From: Rhizobiaceae bacterium
Lineage (GTDB): Bacteria > Pseudomonadota > Alphaproteobacteria > Rhizobiales > Rhizobiaceae
Length of the DNA stretch: 64,000 nt
Direction of reading: 5' to 3'
Assembly: GCA_017643495.1 (NCBI GenBank)
Contig: JAEPNK010000002.1
Span: forward strand, 1,116,001-1,180,000
Shown here piece by piece: positions 7,296-15,902 of the stretch. The notes beneath the pieces are model-generated. The model ran no database searches. It was not told the origin of the DNA and was given only the letters and a program-made list of their open reading frames with translations. How positions within the stretch are numbered: the first letter of the stretch is position 1; every line of letters begins with the position of its first letter. The translations under genes and the position numbers were made by a program.

Positions 7296-9095
7296 CTATG
7301 TGCCGGACTGGTTATCTGCGAGCGTATGGATTTCAACCGGAACCTCGCGCCCCTTTACCGGCACTTCTCCTATCAGTTTGAAATCATAACCCGGCGCAAG
7401 ACGGACGGTACTGGCTGAAAGCAGGATTTCGGTACCGTAGGTCTTGTTCATCTGCTCCAGACGCACTGCAACATTCACCGCATCACCATAAACGGTATAG
7501 CTGAGGCGATCGGCAGCACCGATCGCTCCAGCAACCAGTGCACCTGTATTGATACCGATACGACAGCGCAGTTCGTGACCCTCAAAATCCCGCTCGCGTA
7601 TCCTTTTCTGGATTGCAATGCTTGTCCGGATCGCCGCTTCAGCATGGTCTTCCACCTTCACCGGCACATTGAATACGGCAAGAATTGCATCACCCTGGAA
7701 CTGGGTGACCATGCCCTGCTCTTCTTCTATCAGCGCGACCGCATCCGAGAAAAACGCGTTCATGGTTTCAACAACTTCGGCAGGCGTCAGTTTTTCAGAT
7801 ATCGCTGAAAATTCCACGATATCAAGAAACATGATGGTCGCCTCGGTATTGATCGGCTGGCTGATCCCGTCATCTTTCAACAGCAACGCTGCAACATTCT
7901 GGGGTACATATTTGCCAAACAGGTCACGAACCCGGGTACGTTCCTTGAGACCCTCGACCATGTTGTTGAAGGCCGAGGCTGCAGATGCCAGTTCCTTGAT
8001 CCATCCGGTCTTGAGCGGCTTTATCTCGTCCAGCTTGTCCCGCTCAACCAGTTGGGCAACATTGGCCAGGTTGTGAAATGGCGCCGCGCCTCGCCTGCCC
8101 AGCACAATGGCGGCAATAAACGACCCCACAAGCAATATGAAACCGGTCAGAGCAATGGACAGCAGCCGATCAATTTCGGCTTCGCCGGCTTTCGGATCAA
8201 AATGAACGCCAACCGTCAGGTCTCCTCCAGACCGTGGACGTGTAATGTCATGTATCGCAAAAACGCGTGGACGGCTTCTGGAATCTCCCGTCGTGAAAAC
8301 GTCAACACCGGGAATTTCCGCAATCAGTCCGATGCGGGAACGTTCGGTAGTCTCGAGTTCTTTCAGGAACGGGTCCTGCAACCGGCTGACAACCGGCGTA
8401 TCGATCGTGTTCTGTTCCTTCAATTCTGGATGCGCAAGAACCACCCGCTTGTTCAGCAGCAAGAAGCGCACAAGCTGGTGCTGGCCAAGAAATGCATCAC
8501 TGGCAAATATCTCGGACAGGGGACTGAGGTTTGCAGCGACCAGGACAACCCCAGAAATACCATTAGGCGTCTGGAACGGTTTCATGAAAGTGCCTTCCCT
8601 CACATGCGTCAGGGCAGATGGGCGGATAGACCAGTATCCTGTTTCATACCGTATGCGCTGACCTTGCGAGGAAGGAGTGGAAACACGGAAAACCGGATCC
8701 CATTCGACATTGCTGAGTTCCGAGGAAGAAGCCGTATAAACAATACCTGCCCCGTCTGTGAACTGGAGTGCTACCTCTGCAATCTGAGGCAGGTTTGACA
8801 GGGCGCCCGTGAATATTTCTTTCAACTGCCGCTGGTCTGTGGGGCTGATAGCGCCGGTCCCGAACTGTCTGACAAGCCAGTGGGTATGATCCTCTATCGC
8901 ATCAAAATAGCTGTCGACTTCTGCAACAGCCTCATCAATAACGGACTCAATCCTCATTCCGAGAGAATTGCGTGTTGTCTGAAACGCATTTTTCAGCGTG
9001 ATGAACAGCAATGTTCCCGTGGAAAGCAGAACCAGCCCGCAAAATGCGGCAGTGAACACTGATGTGATCCCGATTCTGCGATTTAACTTGTCCAC
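7296..9095 (-). CDS. Membrane-bound class III adenylate/guanylate cyclase with HAMP
   Basis: A 599-residue sensor cyclase. Order: transmembrane helix 1 (about residues 10-32), a periplasmic sensor region of about 275 residues that looks like a Cache-type domain, transmembrane helix 2 (about 310-332), a HAMP-like linker, and a C-terminal class III cyclase domain with the metal-binding aspartates in FLDIVEFS and QFQGDAILAVF and the late VYGDAVNVAVRLE segment. It should make cAMP (or cGMP) in response to an external signal. The start is GTG 9095 with AGGAAC ahead. A second class III cyclase is at 46.3 kb. Confidence 0.88.
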   Translation of the reverse strand: MDKLNRRIGITSVFTAAFCGLVLLSTGTLLFITLKNAFQTTRNSLGMRIESVIDEAVAEVDSYFDAIEDHTHWLVRQFGTGAISPTDQRQLKEIFTGALSNLPQIAEVALQFTDGAGIVYTASSSELSNVEWDPVFRVSTPSSQGQRIRYETGYWSIRPSALTHVREGTFMKPFQTPNGISGVVLVAANLSPLSEIFASDAFLGQHQLVRFLLLNKRVVLAHPELKEQNTIDTPVVSRLQDPFLKELETTERSRIGLIAEIPGVDVFTTGDSRSRPRVFAIHDITRPRSGGDLTVGVHFDPKAGEAEIDRLLSIALTGFILLVGSFIAAIVLGRRGAAPFHNLANVAQLVERDKLDEIKPLKTGWIKELASAASAFNNMVEGLKERTRVRDLFGKYVPQNVAALLLKDDGISQPINTEATIMFLDIVEFSAISEKLTPAEVVETMNAFFSDAVALIEEEQGMVTQFQGDAILAVFNVPVKVEDHAEAAIRTSIAIQKRIRERDFEGHELRCRIGINTGALVAGAIGAADRLSYTVYGDAVNVAVRLEQMNKTYGTEILLSASTVRLAPGYDFKLIGEVPVKGREVPVEIHTLADNQSGT

Positions 9096-9388
9096 TCACA
9101 GTTCCTGTCAGAGATGCACTCCGGATCAATTCCGGAATATGTACGCTGTGCAAATGCACCACGCTGTTGGTTAGCATTTGTACACGGGAAAAGCCATCAT
9201 GATGCGAAATCCGGAATCCAGGTGAAAATCTGCTAATTTTTGTCAGAATTGGCAATTTTCACTGCGATTGGTGCTCAAATTTTGCATTATACCCCGTGAC
9301 AGGTCTCATTTTTTGTGGTCACCTTCAGTTCAGGGCGGACCAAGCTTTAGAATGATCGGGTCTGCCTCTAACAAAAAGAGAGAGAAAA

Positions 9389-11005
9389 ATGCTCAAGAAA
9401 ACTGCACTCATTGTTGCTGGATTTGCAGCGGCTCTGACCATGTCTAGCACGCTGGCACCGGTCACTGCTGCACAGGCAAAAACGCTGGTTTACTGCTCTG
9501 AGGGTTCACCGGAGGGATTTGACACCGCACTATACACGTCCGGTACCACATTCGACGCTTCTTCGAAGACGGTTTACAACCGCCTCGTTGAATTTGAAAT
9601 CGGCACGACTAACGTTGTTCCAGGTCTTGCGGAAAGCTGGGAGGTTTCCGACGACGGCCTTGAAATCACGTTCAAGCTTCGTTCTGGCGTAAAGTTTCAC
9701 ACGACAGACTTTTTCACTCCGTCACGCGACTTCAATGCAGATGATGTAATCTTCTCGTTTGAACGCCAGCGCGATGAAAACAACCCTTGGCACCGCTATG
9801 TTGAAGGCGCTTCCTGGGAATACTTCAACGGCATGGACATGCCTGCGCTGATCAAGAGCGTCGAAAAAGTTGACGACATGACGGTCAAGTTTGTGCTGAA
9901 CCGTCCTGAAACACCGATCATTGCCAACATGGCAATGGATTTCGCATCCATACTGTCAAAGGAATATGCCGACCAGCTTGAAGAAGCCGGCAACCAGTCA
10001 CAGCTCAACCAGCAACCCGTTGGTACTGGACCGTTCCAGTTTGTAGCCTACCAGAAAGATGCCGTCATTCGGTACAAGGCGCATCCTGACCACTGGGCAG
10101 GCAAACAGCCGATTGACGATCTTGTGTTTGCGATCACCACGGACAACTCTGTACGGGCCCAAAAGCTCAAGGCAGGCGAATGTCATGTGGCACCTTATCC
10201 GAACCCTGCAGATGTAGCCGGCCTGAAAGCTGACGACAGCCTGCAAATGCTGGAGCAGGAAGGCCTGAACGTTGGTTATCTTGCCTATAACACCAAGGTT
10301 GCACCATACGACAACCCGAAGGTTCGCAAGGCACTCAACATGGCTGTGAATAAGGATGCCATTCTGGAAGCTGTCTTTGACGGCGCCGGACGTGCAGCCA
10401 AGAACCCGATTCCGCCGACCATGTGGTCATACAACGAGGCTATCGAGGACGATCCGTATGATCCTGAAGCTGCCAAGAAAATGCTTGAGGCAGAAGGTGT
10501 GTCCGACCTGAAGATGAAAATCTGGGCGATGCCGGTAGCACGTCCCTACAACCCGAATGCACGACGCATGGCAGAAGTGCTTCAGGCTGATTTCGCGAAA
10601 ATCGGTGTAGAGGTCGAGATCGTTTCCTACGAGTGGGGCGAGTATCTCAAACTGTCCAAGGCGGAAGACCGTGATGGTGCCGTGCTCCTCGGCTGGACCG
10701 GTGACAATGGTGATCCGGACAACTTCCTTGCCGTGCTTCTCGGCTGCTCTGCTGTTGGTGGTTCAAACCGCGCACAATGGTGTCACCAGCCGTTCGACGA
10801 TCTGGTGATCAAGGCCAAACAGGAGCCGGACCAGGCAAAACGTGCAGAAATGTACAAGGAAGCCCAGGTCATCTTCAAGGAGCAGGCTCCTTGGGCAACA
10901 ATCGCGCACTCAGTCGTGTTCATGCCAATGTCCAAGAAAGTCAGCGGTTACAAGATTGACCCGCTGGGTGGACACTGGTTCACAAATGTGGACATCGCCG
11001 AGTAA
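9389..11005 (+). CDS. dppA: Dipeptide/oligopeptide ABC transporter substrate-binding protein
   Basis: A 538-residue periplasmic binding protein of the SBP_bac_5 family, with a Sec signal peptide (about residues 1-30, cut near AQA-KTLVYCSE). The segments YNRLVEFEIGTTNVVPGLAESWEVSDDGLEITFKLR and QPVGTGPFQF are hallmarks of DppA proteins. It captures a peptide or similar ligand and delivers it to the DppBC pore. The start has AAAAAGAGAGAG ahead. The 293-base gap to the left (9096-9388) is AT-rich and must hold the operon promoter, but I cannot fix a -35/-10 pair. A strong terminator follows the gene. Confidence 0.92.
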   Translation: MLKKTALIVAGFAAALTMSSTLAPVTAAQAKTLVYCSEGSPEGFDTALYTSGTTFDASSKTVYNRLVEFEIGTTNVVPGLAESWEVSDDGLEITFKLRSGVKFHTTDFFTPSRDFNADDVIFSFERQRDENNPWHRYVEGASWEYFNGMDMPALIKSVEKVDDMTVKFVLNRPETPIIANMAMDFASILSKEYADQLEEAGNQSQLNQQPVGTGPFQFVAYQKDAVIRYKAHPDHWAGKQPIDDLVFAITTDNSVRAQKLKAGECHVAPYPNPADVAGLKADDSLQMLEQEGLNVGYLAYNTKVAPYDNPKVRKALNMAVNKDAILEAVFDGAGRAAKNPIPPTMWSYNEAIEDDPYDPEAAKKMLEAEGVSDLKMKIWAMPVARPYNPNARRMAEVLQADFAKIGVEVEIVSYEWGEYLKLSKAEDRDGAVLLGWTGDNGDPDNFLAVLLGCSAVGGSNRAQWCHQPFDDLVIKAKQEPDQAKRAEMYKEAQVIFKEQAPWATIAHSVVFMPMSKKVSGYKIDPLGGHWFTNVDIAE

Positions 11006-11013
11006 CGGTTTTC

Positions 11014-11044
11014 GGTCCGGGCGCCAAAGCGCCCGGACCTTTTT
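11014..11044 (+). terminator. Rho-independent terminator after dppA, inside the operon
   Basis: GGTCCGGGCGC (11014-11024) and GCGCCCGGACC (11029-11039) form a perfect 11-bp stem with a CAAA loop, followed by TTTTT. It lies between dppA and the peptidase gene, which starts 13 bases later. Partial read-through would make much more binding protein than permease, as is common for ABC operons. Confidence 0.88.
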
Positions 11045-11057
11045 GCAAAACAACCTC

Positions 11058-12167
11058 ATGACATCACCAGATATCACTTCCGTCCAGGCCGTGCTGAATT
11101 CCAGCAAGCTGGATGCAATCGCTTTTGTACCCGGCGCCAATTTCAGGCGCATCATGGGCACAGACTTTCACCTCATGGAACGGCCGCTGGTCATTATTGT
11201 ACCCGCTGCCGGAGAAGCTGTCGCAATCGTGCCCAACCTAGAAATGGAAGGCTTTGTTACAACCGGCTTTGCAGGAAAAATCTTCGACTGGCGTGACGAA
11301 GACGGCTACTCAGATGCTTTCCGGGACGCGGCACAAGCCTTGCCGCAGCTCAATGGTTCAAACCGTTTCGGTCTTGAAGCCCAACGCATGCGCGCCTTCG
11401 AACACATGGCACTTGCCACCGTGTTTCCCGATACGCGATTTGTGGATGCGCACTCAGATCTTTCATCGATCCGCCTGCACAAGACTGACAGGGATATCGC
11501 CCTGCTGAAAGAAGCCATCCGCATTTCAGAGACAGCCCTCGAGGCAACACTGGAAAATGTAAAGCCTGGCCAGACCGAGCTGGAAATCAAGGGCATGCTG
11601 ATGAGCAACCTGTTTGCCAATGGTGCCGAGGGCCTTGCATTTGACCCGATTGTGGCCGCAGCAGGCAATTCAGCCCAGCCGCATGCGGAATCACGGCCCG
11701 GTTACAAATTGCAAAGGGGTGACGCCTTGCTGATTGATTTCGGCGGCAGTTTCCAGGGGTTTCATGCAGACATTACACGTACATTCTTCATGGGCGAGGT
11801 ATCCGATTACAATCGCCGGTTTTACGAAACTGTGCTGGCTGCCAATGAAAAGGGCCGCTCCGTCAGCAAAGCGGGTGTGAGCGCCCATGCTGTGGATGAC
11901 GCGGTCCAAATCGTTCTAGAACAATCCGAGTTTTCCGGATACCGTGTACACAAGACAGGGCATGGCCTCGGACTTGATGTACATGAAGCCCCCCAGATAA
12001 TGCGTGGCAACCATCAAGAGCTAGAAGCAGGCATGGTCTTCACCATTGAGCCTGGTCTTTATCGTTCTGGTGAAGCTGGCGTACGCATTGAAGATGACGT
12101 CCTGGTGACGGCAAACGGCATTGAATGCCTGACTTCGTTTCCACGCGATCTGCGAATAATAGGGTAA
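11058..12167 (+). CDS. M24B metallopeptidase (Xaa-Pro aminopeptidase-like)
   Basis: A 369-residue creatinase-fold peptidase with an N-terminal domain of about 130 residues and a C-terminal pita-bread domain. All five dimetal ligands are visible: Asp in LLIDFGG, Asp in HADITRTF, His in GHGLGLDVHE, Glu in FTIEPGLY and Glu in GVRIEDDVLV. It should cleave Xaa-Pro bonds. I start at ATG 11058, which follows the terminator; the open frame extends upstream only because it overlaps dppA. Lying between dppA and dppB, it probably degrades imported proline-containing peptides. Confidence 0.9.
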   Translation: MTSPDITSVQAVLNSSKLDAIAFVPGANFRRIMGTDFHLMERPLVIIVPAAGEAVAIVPNLEMEGFVTTGFAGKIFDWRDEDGYSDAFRDAAQALPQLNGSNRFGLEAQRMRAFEHMALATVFPDTRFVDAHSDLSSIRLHKTDRDIALLKEAIRISETALEATLENVKPGQTELEIKGMLMSNLFANGAEGLAFDPIVAAAGNSAQPHAESRPGYKLQRGDALLIDFGGSFQGFHADITRTFFMGEVSDYNRRFYETVLAANEKGRSVSKAGVSAHAVDDAVQIVLEQSEFSGYRVHKTGHGLGLDVHEAPQIMRGNHQELEAGMVFTIEPGLYRSGEAGVRIEDDVLVTANGIECLTSFPRDLRIIG

Positions 12168-12170
12168 CAA

Positions 12171-13178
12171 ATGTTCCAGTTCCTTTTGAAGAAAATAGGC
12201 CTGTTGATACCGACCTTCATCGGCATCACCATCATCGCCTTCAGCTTTGTCCGGGTTCTTCCCGGCGACCCCGTCCTGCTCATGGCCGGTGAAAGGGGTT
12301 TGACAGAGGATCGCTATAATGCGCTCCTGAAAGAGTTCGGATATGACCGCCCGATCTGGCAACAATATCTGGACTATCTGGGAAATCTCCTGACGGGTGA
12401 TTTCGGCAATTCGCTCGTTTCAAAACAACCCGTCCTTGAAGAATTTGCCGCCCGTTTTCCGGCAACGCTCGAACTGTCCCTCTGCGCCATGATTATCGCA
12501 CTTGCCATCGGCATACCGGCTGGGATTATTGCTGCCAGCAAGCGTGGCTCATTTCTCGACCAGACCATCATGGGAACTGCACTGGTCGGCTATTCGATGC
12601 CGATCTTCTGGTGGGGACTGCTGCTGATCATCGTCTTTTCCGGAATCATGCAATGGACACCCGTATCAGGCCGGATATCCCTGCTTTACTTTTTCCCTCC
12701 GGTAACAGGTTTCATGCTGATTGACAGTTTCCTGTCCGGCCAGAAAGGGGCATTTGCCTCCGCCTTCAGCCATCTGGTCCTGCCTTCGATCGTTCTGGGA
12801 ACAATCCCGTTGGCAGTGATTGCCCGGCAAACCCGCTCAGCCATGCTCGAGGTTCTTGGCGAAGACTATGTGCGCACCGCACGCGCCAAGGGGCTGTCTT
12901 CCCGCCGTGTTGTTGGCATACATGCCCTGCGGAATGCATTGATACCTGTCATCACGGTCATTGGACTGATGGTCGGCACACTGCTCGCCGGTGCCATTCT
13001 GACTGAAACGATTTTCTCATGGCCCGGAATTGGAAAATGGATGGTCGATTCAATTTTCCGAAGGGACTATCCCGTTGTGCAGAGCGGTTTGTTGCTGATT
13101 GCGGCAATCGTCATGGTCGTCAACCTTCTGGTTGATCTTGCCTATGGCTTGATCAATCCGAGAATCCGGCACCAGTAG
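12171..13178 (+). CDS. dppB: Dipeptide ABC transporter permease
   Basis: A 335-residue inner-membrane permease with about six transmembrane helices. The N-terminal signature (GITIIAFSFVRVLPGDPVLL) and the EDYVRTARAKGLSSRRVVGIHALRNALIPV loop, which docks to the ATPases, identify DppB-type proteins. It starts three bases after the peptidase stop, so it is translationally coupled within the operon. With DppC it forms the membrane channel. Confidence 0.93.
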   Translation: MFQFLLKKIGLLIPTFIGITIIAFSFVRVLPGDPVLLMAGERGLTEDRYNALLKEFGYDRPIWQQYLDYLGNLLTGDFGNSLVSKQPVLEEFAARFPATLELSLCAMIIALAIGIPAGIIAASKRGSFLDQTIMGTALVGYSMPIFWWGLLLIIVFSGIMQWTPVSGRISLLYFFPPVTGFMLIDSFLSGQKGAFASAFSHLVLPSIVLGTIPLAVIARQTRSAMLEVLGEDYVRTARAKGLSSRRVVGIHALRNALIPVITVIGLMVGTLLAGAILTETIFSWPGIGKWMVDSIFRRDYPVVQSGLLLIAAIVMVVNLLVDLAYGLINPRIRHQ

Positions 13179-13188
13179 GGGAAAAACA

Positions 13189-14118
13189 ATGACCAATATC
13201 TCCAATACTGCTGATACCGAAAAATTGACAGATGCTCAGGAGCGGCGGCGTACACGCAACCGCATGCTGCGCGAATTCTGGTTTTACTTTTCTGAAAACC
13301 GTGGTGCTGTGATCGGCATGTGGATCTTTTTGGCACTGGTACTGCTCGCTGTACTTGCGCCCGTCATCGCTCCACACGCCCCAAACATCCAGTATCGTGA
13401 TGCGCTGCTCGTACCGCCCGTATGGCAGGACGGCGGCAGCTGGAACTACATACTTGGAACCGATGCGGTTGGCAGGGACATGCTTTCCCGCCTTATATAT
13501 GGCTCGCAGTTTTCGCTGTTTATCGGTGTTGTGGTTGTTGCAATTGCACTGACAACCGGTGTCACAATCGGCTTGATCGCGGGCTATTTTCGCGGCCCGG
13601 TTGATACGGTGATCATGCGGGTAATGGACATTATCCTGGCATTTCCCTCATTGCTGCTGGCCCTTGTACTGGTCGCCATTTTGGGCCCCGGTCTGCTCAA
13701 TGCCATGATCGCAATTGCAATAGTCCAGCAGCCTCATTATGTGCGCCTGACACGGGCGGCCGTCATGGCGGAAAAAAACCGTGATTACGTAACCGCAGCA
13801 CGGGTAGCGGGCTCCGGCAATCTGCGCCTGATGTTCAAAACCATCCTGCCCAACTGTACGGCACCACTGATCGTTCAGGCAGCACTTTCCTTTTCGACAG
13901 CCATTCTTGATGCAGCCGCGCTCGGCTTTCTCGGCATGGGTGCTCAGCCGCCGACACCGGAATGGGGTACGATGCTGGCGGAGGCTCGTGAATTCATCCT
14001 GCGGGCATGGTGGGTGGTGACGTTTCCCGGTATCGCGATCCTGGTAACCGTTCTGGCCATCAACCTGATGGGCGACGGGCTGCGCGATGCGCTCGACCCG
14101 AAACTGAAGAGGTCGTAA
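13189..14118 (+). CDS. dppC: Dipeptide ABC transporter permease
   Basis: A 309-residue permease, partner of DppB. It has the N-terminal cytoplasmic segment and first helix typical of DppC (GAVIGMWIFLALVLLAVLAPVIAPHAP), the LGTDAVGRDMLSRLIYG segment, and the EAA-type ATPase-docking loop around KNRDYVTAARVAGSGNLRLMFKTILPN. The start has GGGGAAAAACA ahead and lies 10 bases after dppB. Confidence 0.93.
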   Translation: MTNISNTADTEKLTDAQERRRTRNRMLREFWFYFSENRGAVIGMWIFLALVLLAVLAPVIAPHAPNIQYRDALLVPPVWQDGGSWNYILGTDAVGRDMLSRLIYGSQFSLFIGVVVVAIALTTGVTIGLIAGYFRGPVDTVIMRVMDIILAFPSLLLALVLVAILGPGLLNAMIAIAIVQQPHYVRLTRAAVMAEKNRDYVTAARVAGSGNLRLMFKTILPNCTAPLIVQAALSFSTAILDAAALGFLGMGAQPPTPEWGTMLAEAREFILRAWWVVTFPGIAILVTVLAINLMGDGLRDALDPKLKRS

Positions 14119-14120
14119 AC

Positions 14121-14990
14121 ATGACAAAAGCAGATACACCTCTACTGGAAATCGAAAACCTGACTGTCGAATTCGACACGGCAAGCGGAAACCTGAAGGC
14201 CGTTGATGGCGTCTCGCTGTCCGTACACGAACGTGAAGTCCTCGCCATTGTCGGTGAGTCAGGGTCCGGCAAATCCGTTTCAATGCTGGCTGTAATGGGG
14301 CTCCTGCCCTGGACAGCCCGGGTTACCGCTGACGCCCTGAGGTTTCAGGGGCGTGACATTTCAAACCTCACATCATCCGAAAGGCGCAAGCTGGTGGGCA
14401 AGGATGTGGCAATGATCTTTCAGGAGCCAATTGCCAGCCTGAACCCGTGCTTCACCGTGGGGTTCCAGATTGATGAAACGTTGCGGGAGCATACGAAACT
14501 CAACAAGCGGGAAAGACGCGACCGCACGATAGAATTGTTTGAGGCCGTTGGTCTGCCGAACCCTGAAGACCGCCTGTCAGCCTATCCCCACCAGATGTCG
14601 GGCGGCCAGTGCCAGCGTGTGATGATCGCCATGGCCATCGCCTGCGATCCGAAACTGCTGATTGCCGATGAACCGACAACTGCCCTTGATGTCACCATTC
14701 AAAAACAGATTCTCGACCTTCTGGTTGACCTCCAGGCGGAAAAGAACATGGGAATGATCATGATCACCCACGACATGGGAGTGGTTGCCGAAACTGCCGA
14801 CCGGGTGATTGTCAAATACAAGGGCCGGAAAATGGAAGAGGCTGATGTTCTTTCCCTTTTCGAAAATCCACAGAACTCCTACACAAAAGCCCTGCTCTCC
14901 GCACTTCCTGAAAACGCCACCGGTGACCGCCTGCCCACGGTTACCGATCTCACCTTCGAACAACAGGCAAATCCGGAGGCCTCCGCATGA
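14121..14990 (+). CDS. dppD: Dipeptide ABC transporter ATPase
   Basis: A 289-residue ABC ATPase: Walker A GESGSGKS (about residues 41-48), signature SGGQCQRV, Walker [13 protein letters not shown] and the switch histidine in ITHDMG. The late segment [16 protein letters not shown] is the start of the oligopeptide/HPY-type C-terminal domain. At 289 residues it is about 35 residues shorter than typical DppD, the loss being at the C-terminus, where the Cys-rich tail of some DppD proteins is missing. ATG 14121 follows dppC by two bases; the frame open further upstream overlaps dppC and is not used. Confidence 0.92.
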   Translation: MTKADTPLLEIENLTVEFDTASGNLKAVDGVSLSVHEREVLAIVGESGSGKSVSMLAVMGLLPWTARVTADALRFQGRDISNLTSSERRKLVGKDVAMIFQEPIASLNPCFTVGFQIDETLREHTKLNKRERRDRTIELFEAVGLPNPEDRLSAYPHQMSGGQCQRVMIAMAIACDPKLLIADEPTTALDVTIQKQILDLLVDLQAEKNMGMIMITHDMGVVAETADRVIVKYKGRKMEEADVLSLFENPQNSYTKALLSALPENATGDRLPTVTDLTFEQQANPEASA

Positions 14991-15814
14991 GCGAGATCGT
15001 CCTCGAAACACGCAACGTCACCCGCGACTACAGCATAGGTGGCGGCTTGTTCAGCAAGCAGAAAACAGTTCATGCCCTGAAAGGCATCGACCTGAAACTG
15101 GAAAAGGGCAAGACACTGGCTGTTGTTGGTGAATCCGGTTGTGGCAAATCCACACTGGCTCGCATAATTACCATGATTGATGCACCGACCTCCGGCGAGG
15201 TTTTGATAGATGGCCAGCCGGTCGATATCACAGCCGGACCACTTTCATCTGAAATGCGAAGGAAAGTGCAGATCGTATTCCAGAACCCTTACGGCTCTTT
15301 GAACCCGCGTCAGAAAATCGGTGATGTATTGATGGAACCGCTGAACATTGATGGCAGCGTACCGGTTTCCGAAAGGCGGGAACGTGCCATGGGGATGCTG
15401 GAGAAGATCGGCTTGCTTCCCGAACATTTCAATCGCTATCCGCACATGTTTTCCGGTGGTCAAAGGCAACGAATTGCAATTGCCCGCGCCTTGATGCTGA
15501 ACCCCCAGCTTCTTGTTCTGGACGAGCCGGTATCAGCGCTGGACCTTTCTGTGCAGGCACAGGTTCTCAACTTGCTGGCTGATTTGCAGGACGAGTTTTC
15601 GCTAACCTATGTCTTCATCAGTCATGACCTGTCCGTGGTTCGTTACATTGCCGACGAGGTGATGGTGATGTATTTCGGCGAAGCTGTCGAATACGGGACC
15701 CGGGACGAGGTTTTCTCAAACCCGCAGCACAACTACACGAAAACGCTTTTTGCCGCGACACCGCGGGCTGATGTCGAGAGCATCAAAAAACGTTTGGCTG
15801 CAAAGGTTGCCTGA
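14987..15814 (+). CDS. dppF: Dipeptide ABC transporter ATPase
   Basis: A 275-residue ABC ATPase overlapping dppD by ATGA. It has Walker A GESGCGKST, signature SGGQRQRIAIARAL, Walker B LLVLDEPVSALDLS and ISHDLSVV. The early segment YSIGGGLFSKQKTVHALKGIDL is characteristic of the DppF/OppF partner. It powers uptake together with DppD. It is the last gene of the operon and converges with trpE(G). Confidence 0.92.
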   Translation: MSEIVLETRNVTRDYSIGGGLFSKQKTVHALKGIDLKLEKGKTLAVVGESGCGKSTLARIITMIDAPTSGEVLIDGQPVDITAGPLSSEMRRKVQIVFQNPYGSLNPRQKIGDVLMEPLNIDGSVPVSERRERAMGMLEKIGLLPEHFNRYPHMFSGGQRQRIAIARALMLNPQLLVLDEPVSALDLSVQAQVLNLLADLQDEFSLTYVFISHDLSVVRYIADEVMVMYFGEAVEYGTRDEVFSNPQHNYTKTLFAATPRADVESIKKRLAAKVA

Positions 15815-15866
15815 TCTTCCATCAAGAAGAGCGAAACACTACACAGGCAATTGGCAATCCGGTTTT

Positions 15867-15891
15867 CCGGCCCGGCATGGAGCCGGGCCGG
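15867..15891. terminator. Bidirectional hairpin between dppF and trpE(G)
   Basis: CCGGCCCGGC (15867-15876) and GCCGGGCCGG (15882-15891) form a perfect 10-bp stem with a five-base loop in the 88-base gap between two convergent genes. Neither side has a long U-run, so it may rely on strength of the stem or on another factor to stop transcription. Confidence 0.55.
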
Positions 15892-15902
15892 ATCATGACC
15901 GG

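Noticed and set aside
8052-8798. A 248-codon plus-strand frame opposite the cyclase gene
   Set aside because: Antisense to the sensor domain of a well-supported gene, no ribosome site or recognisable domain.
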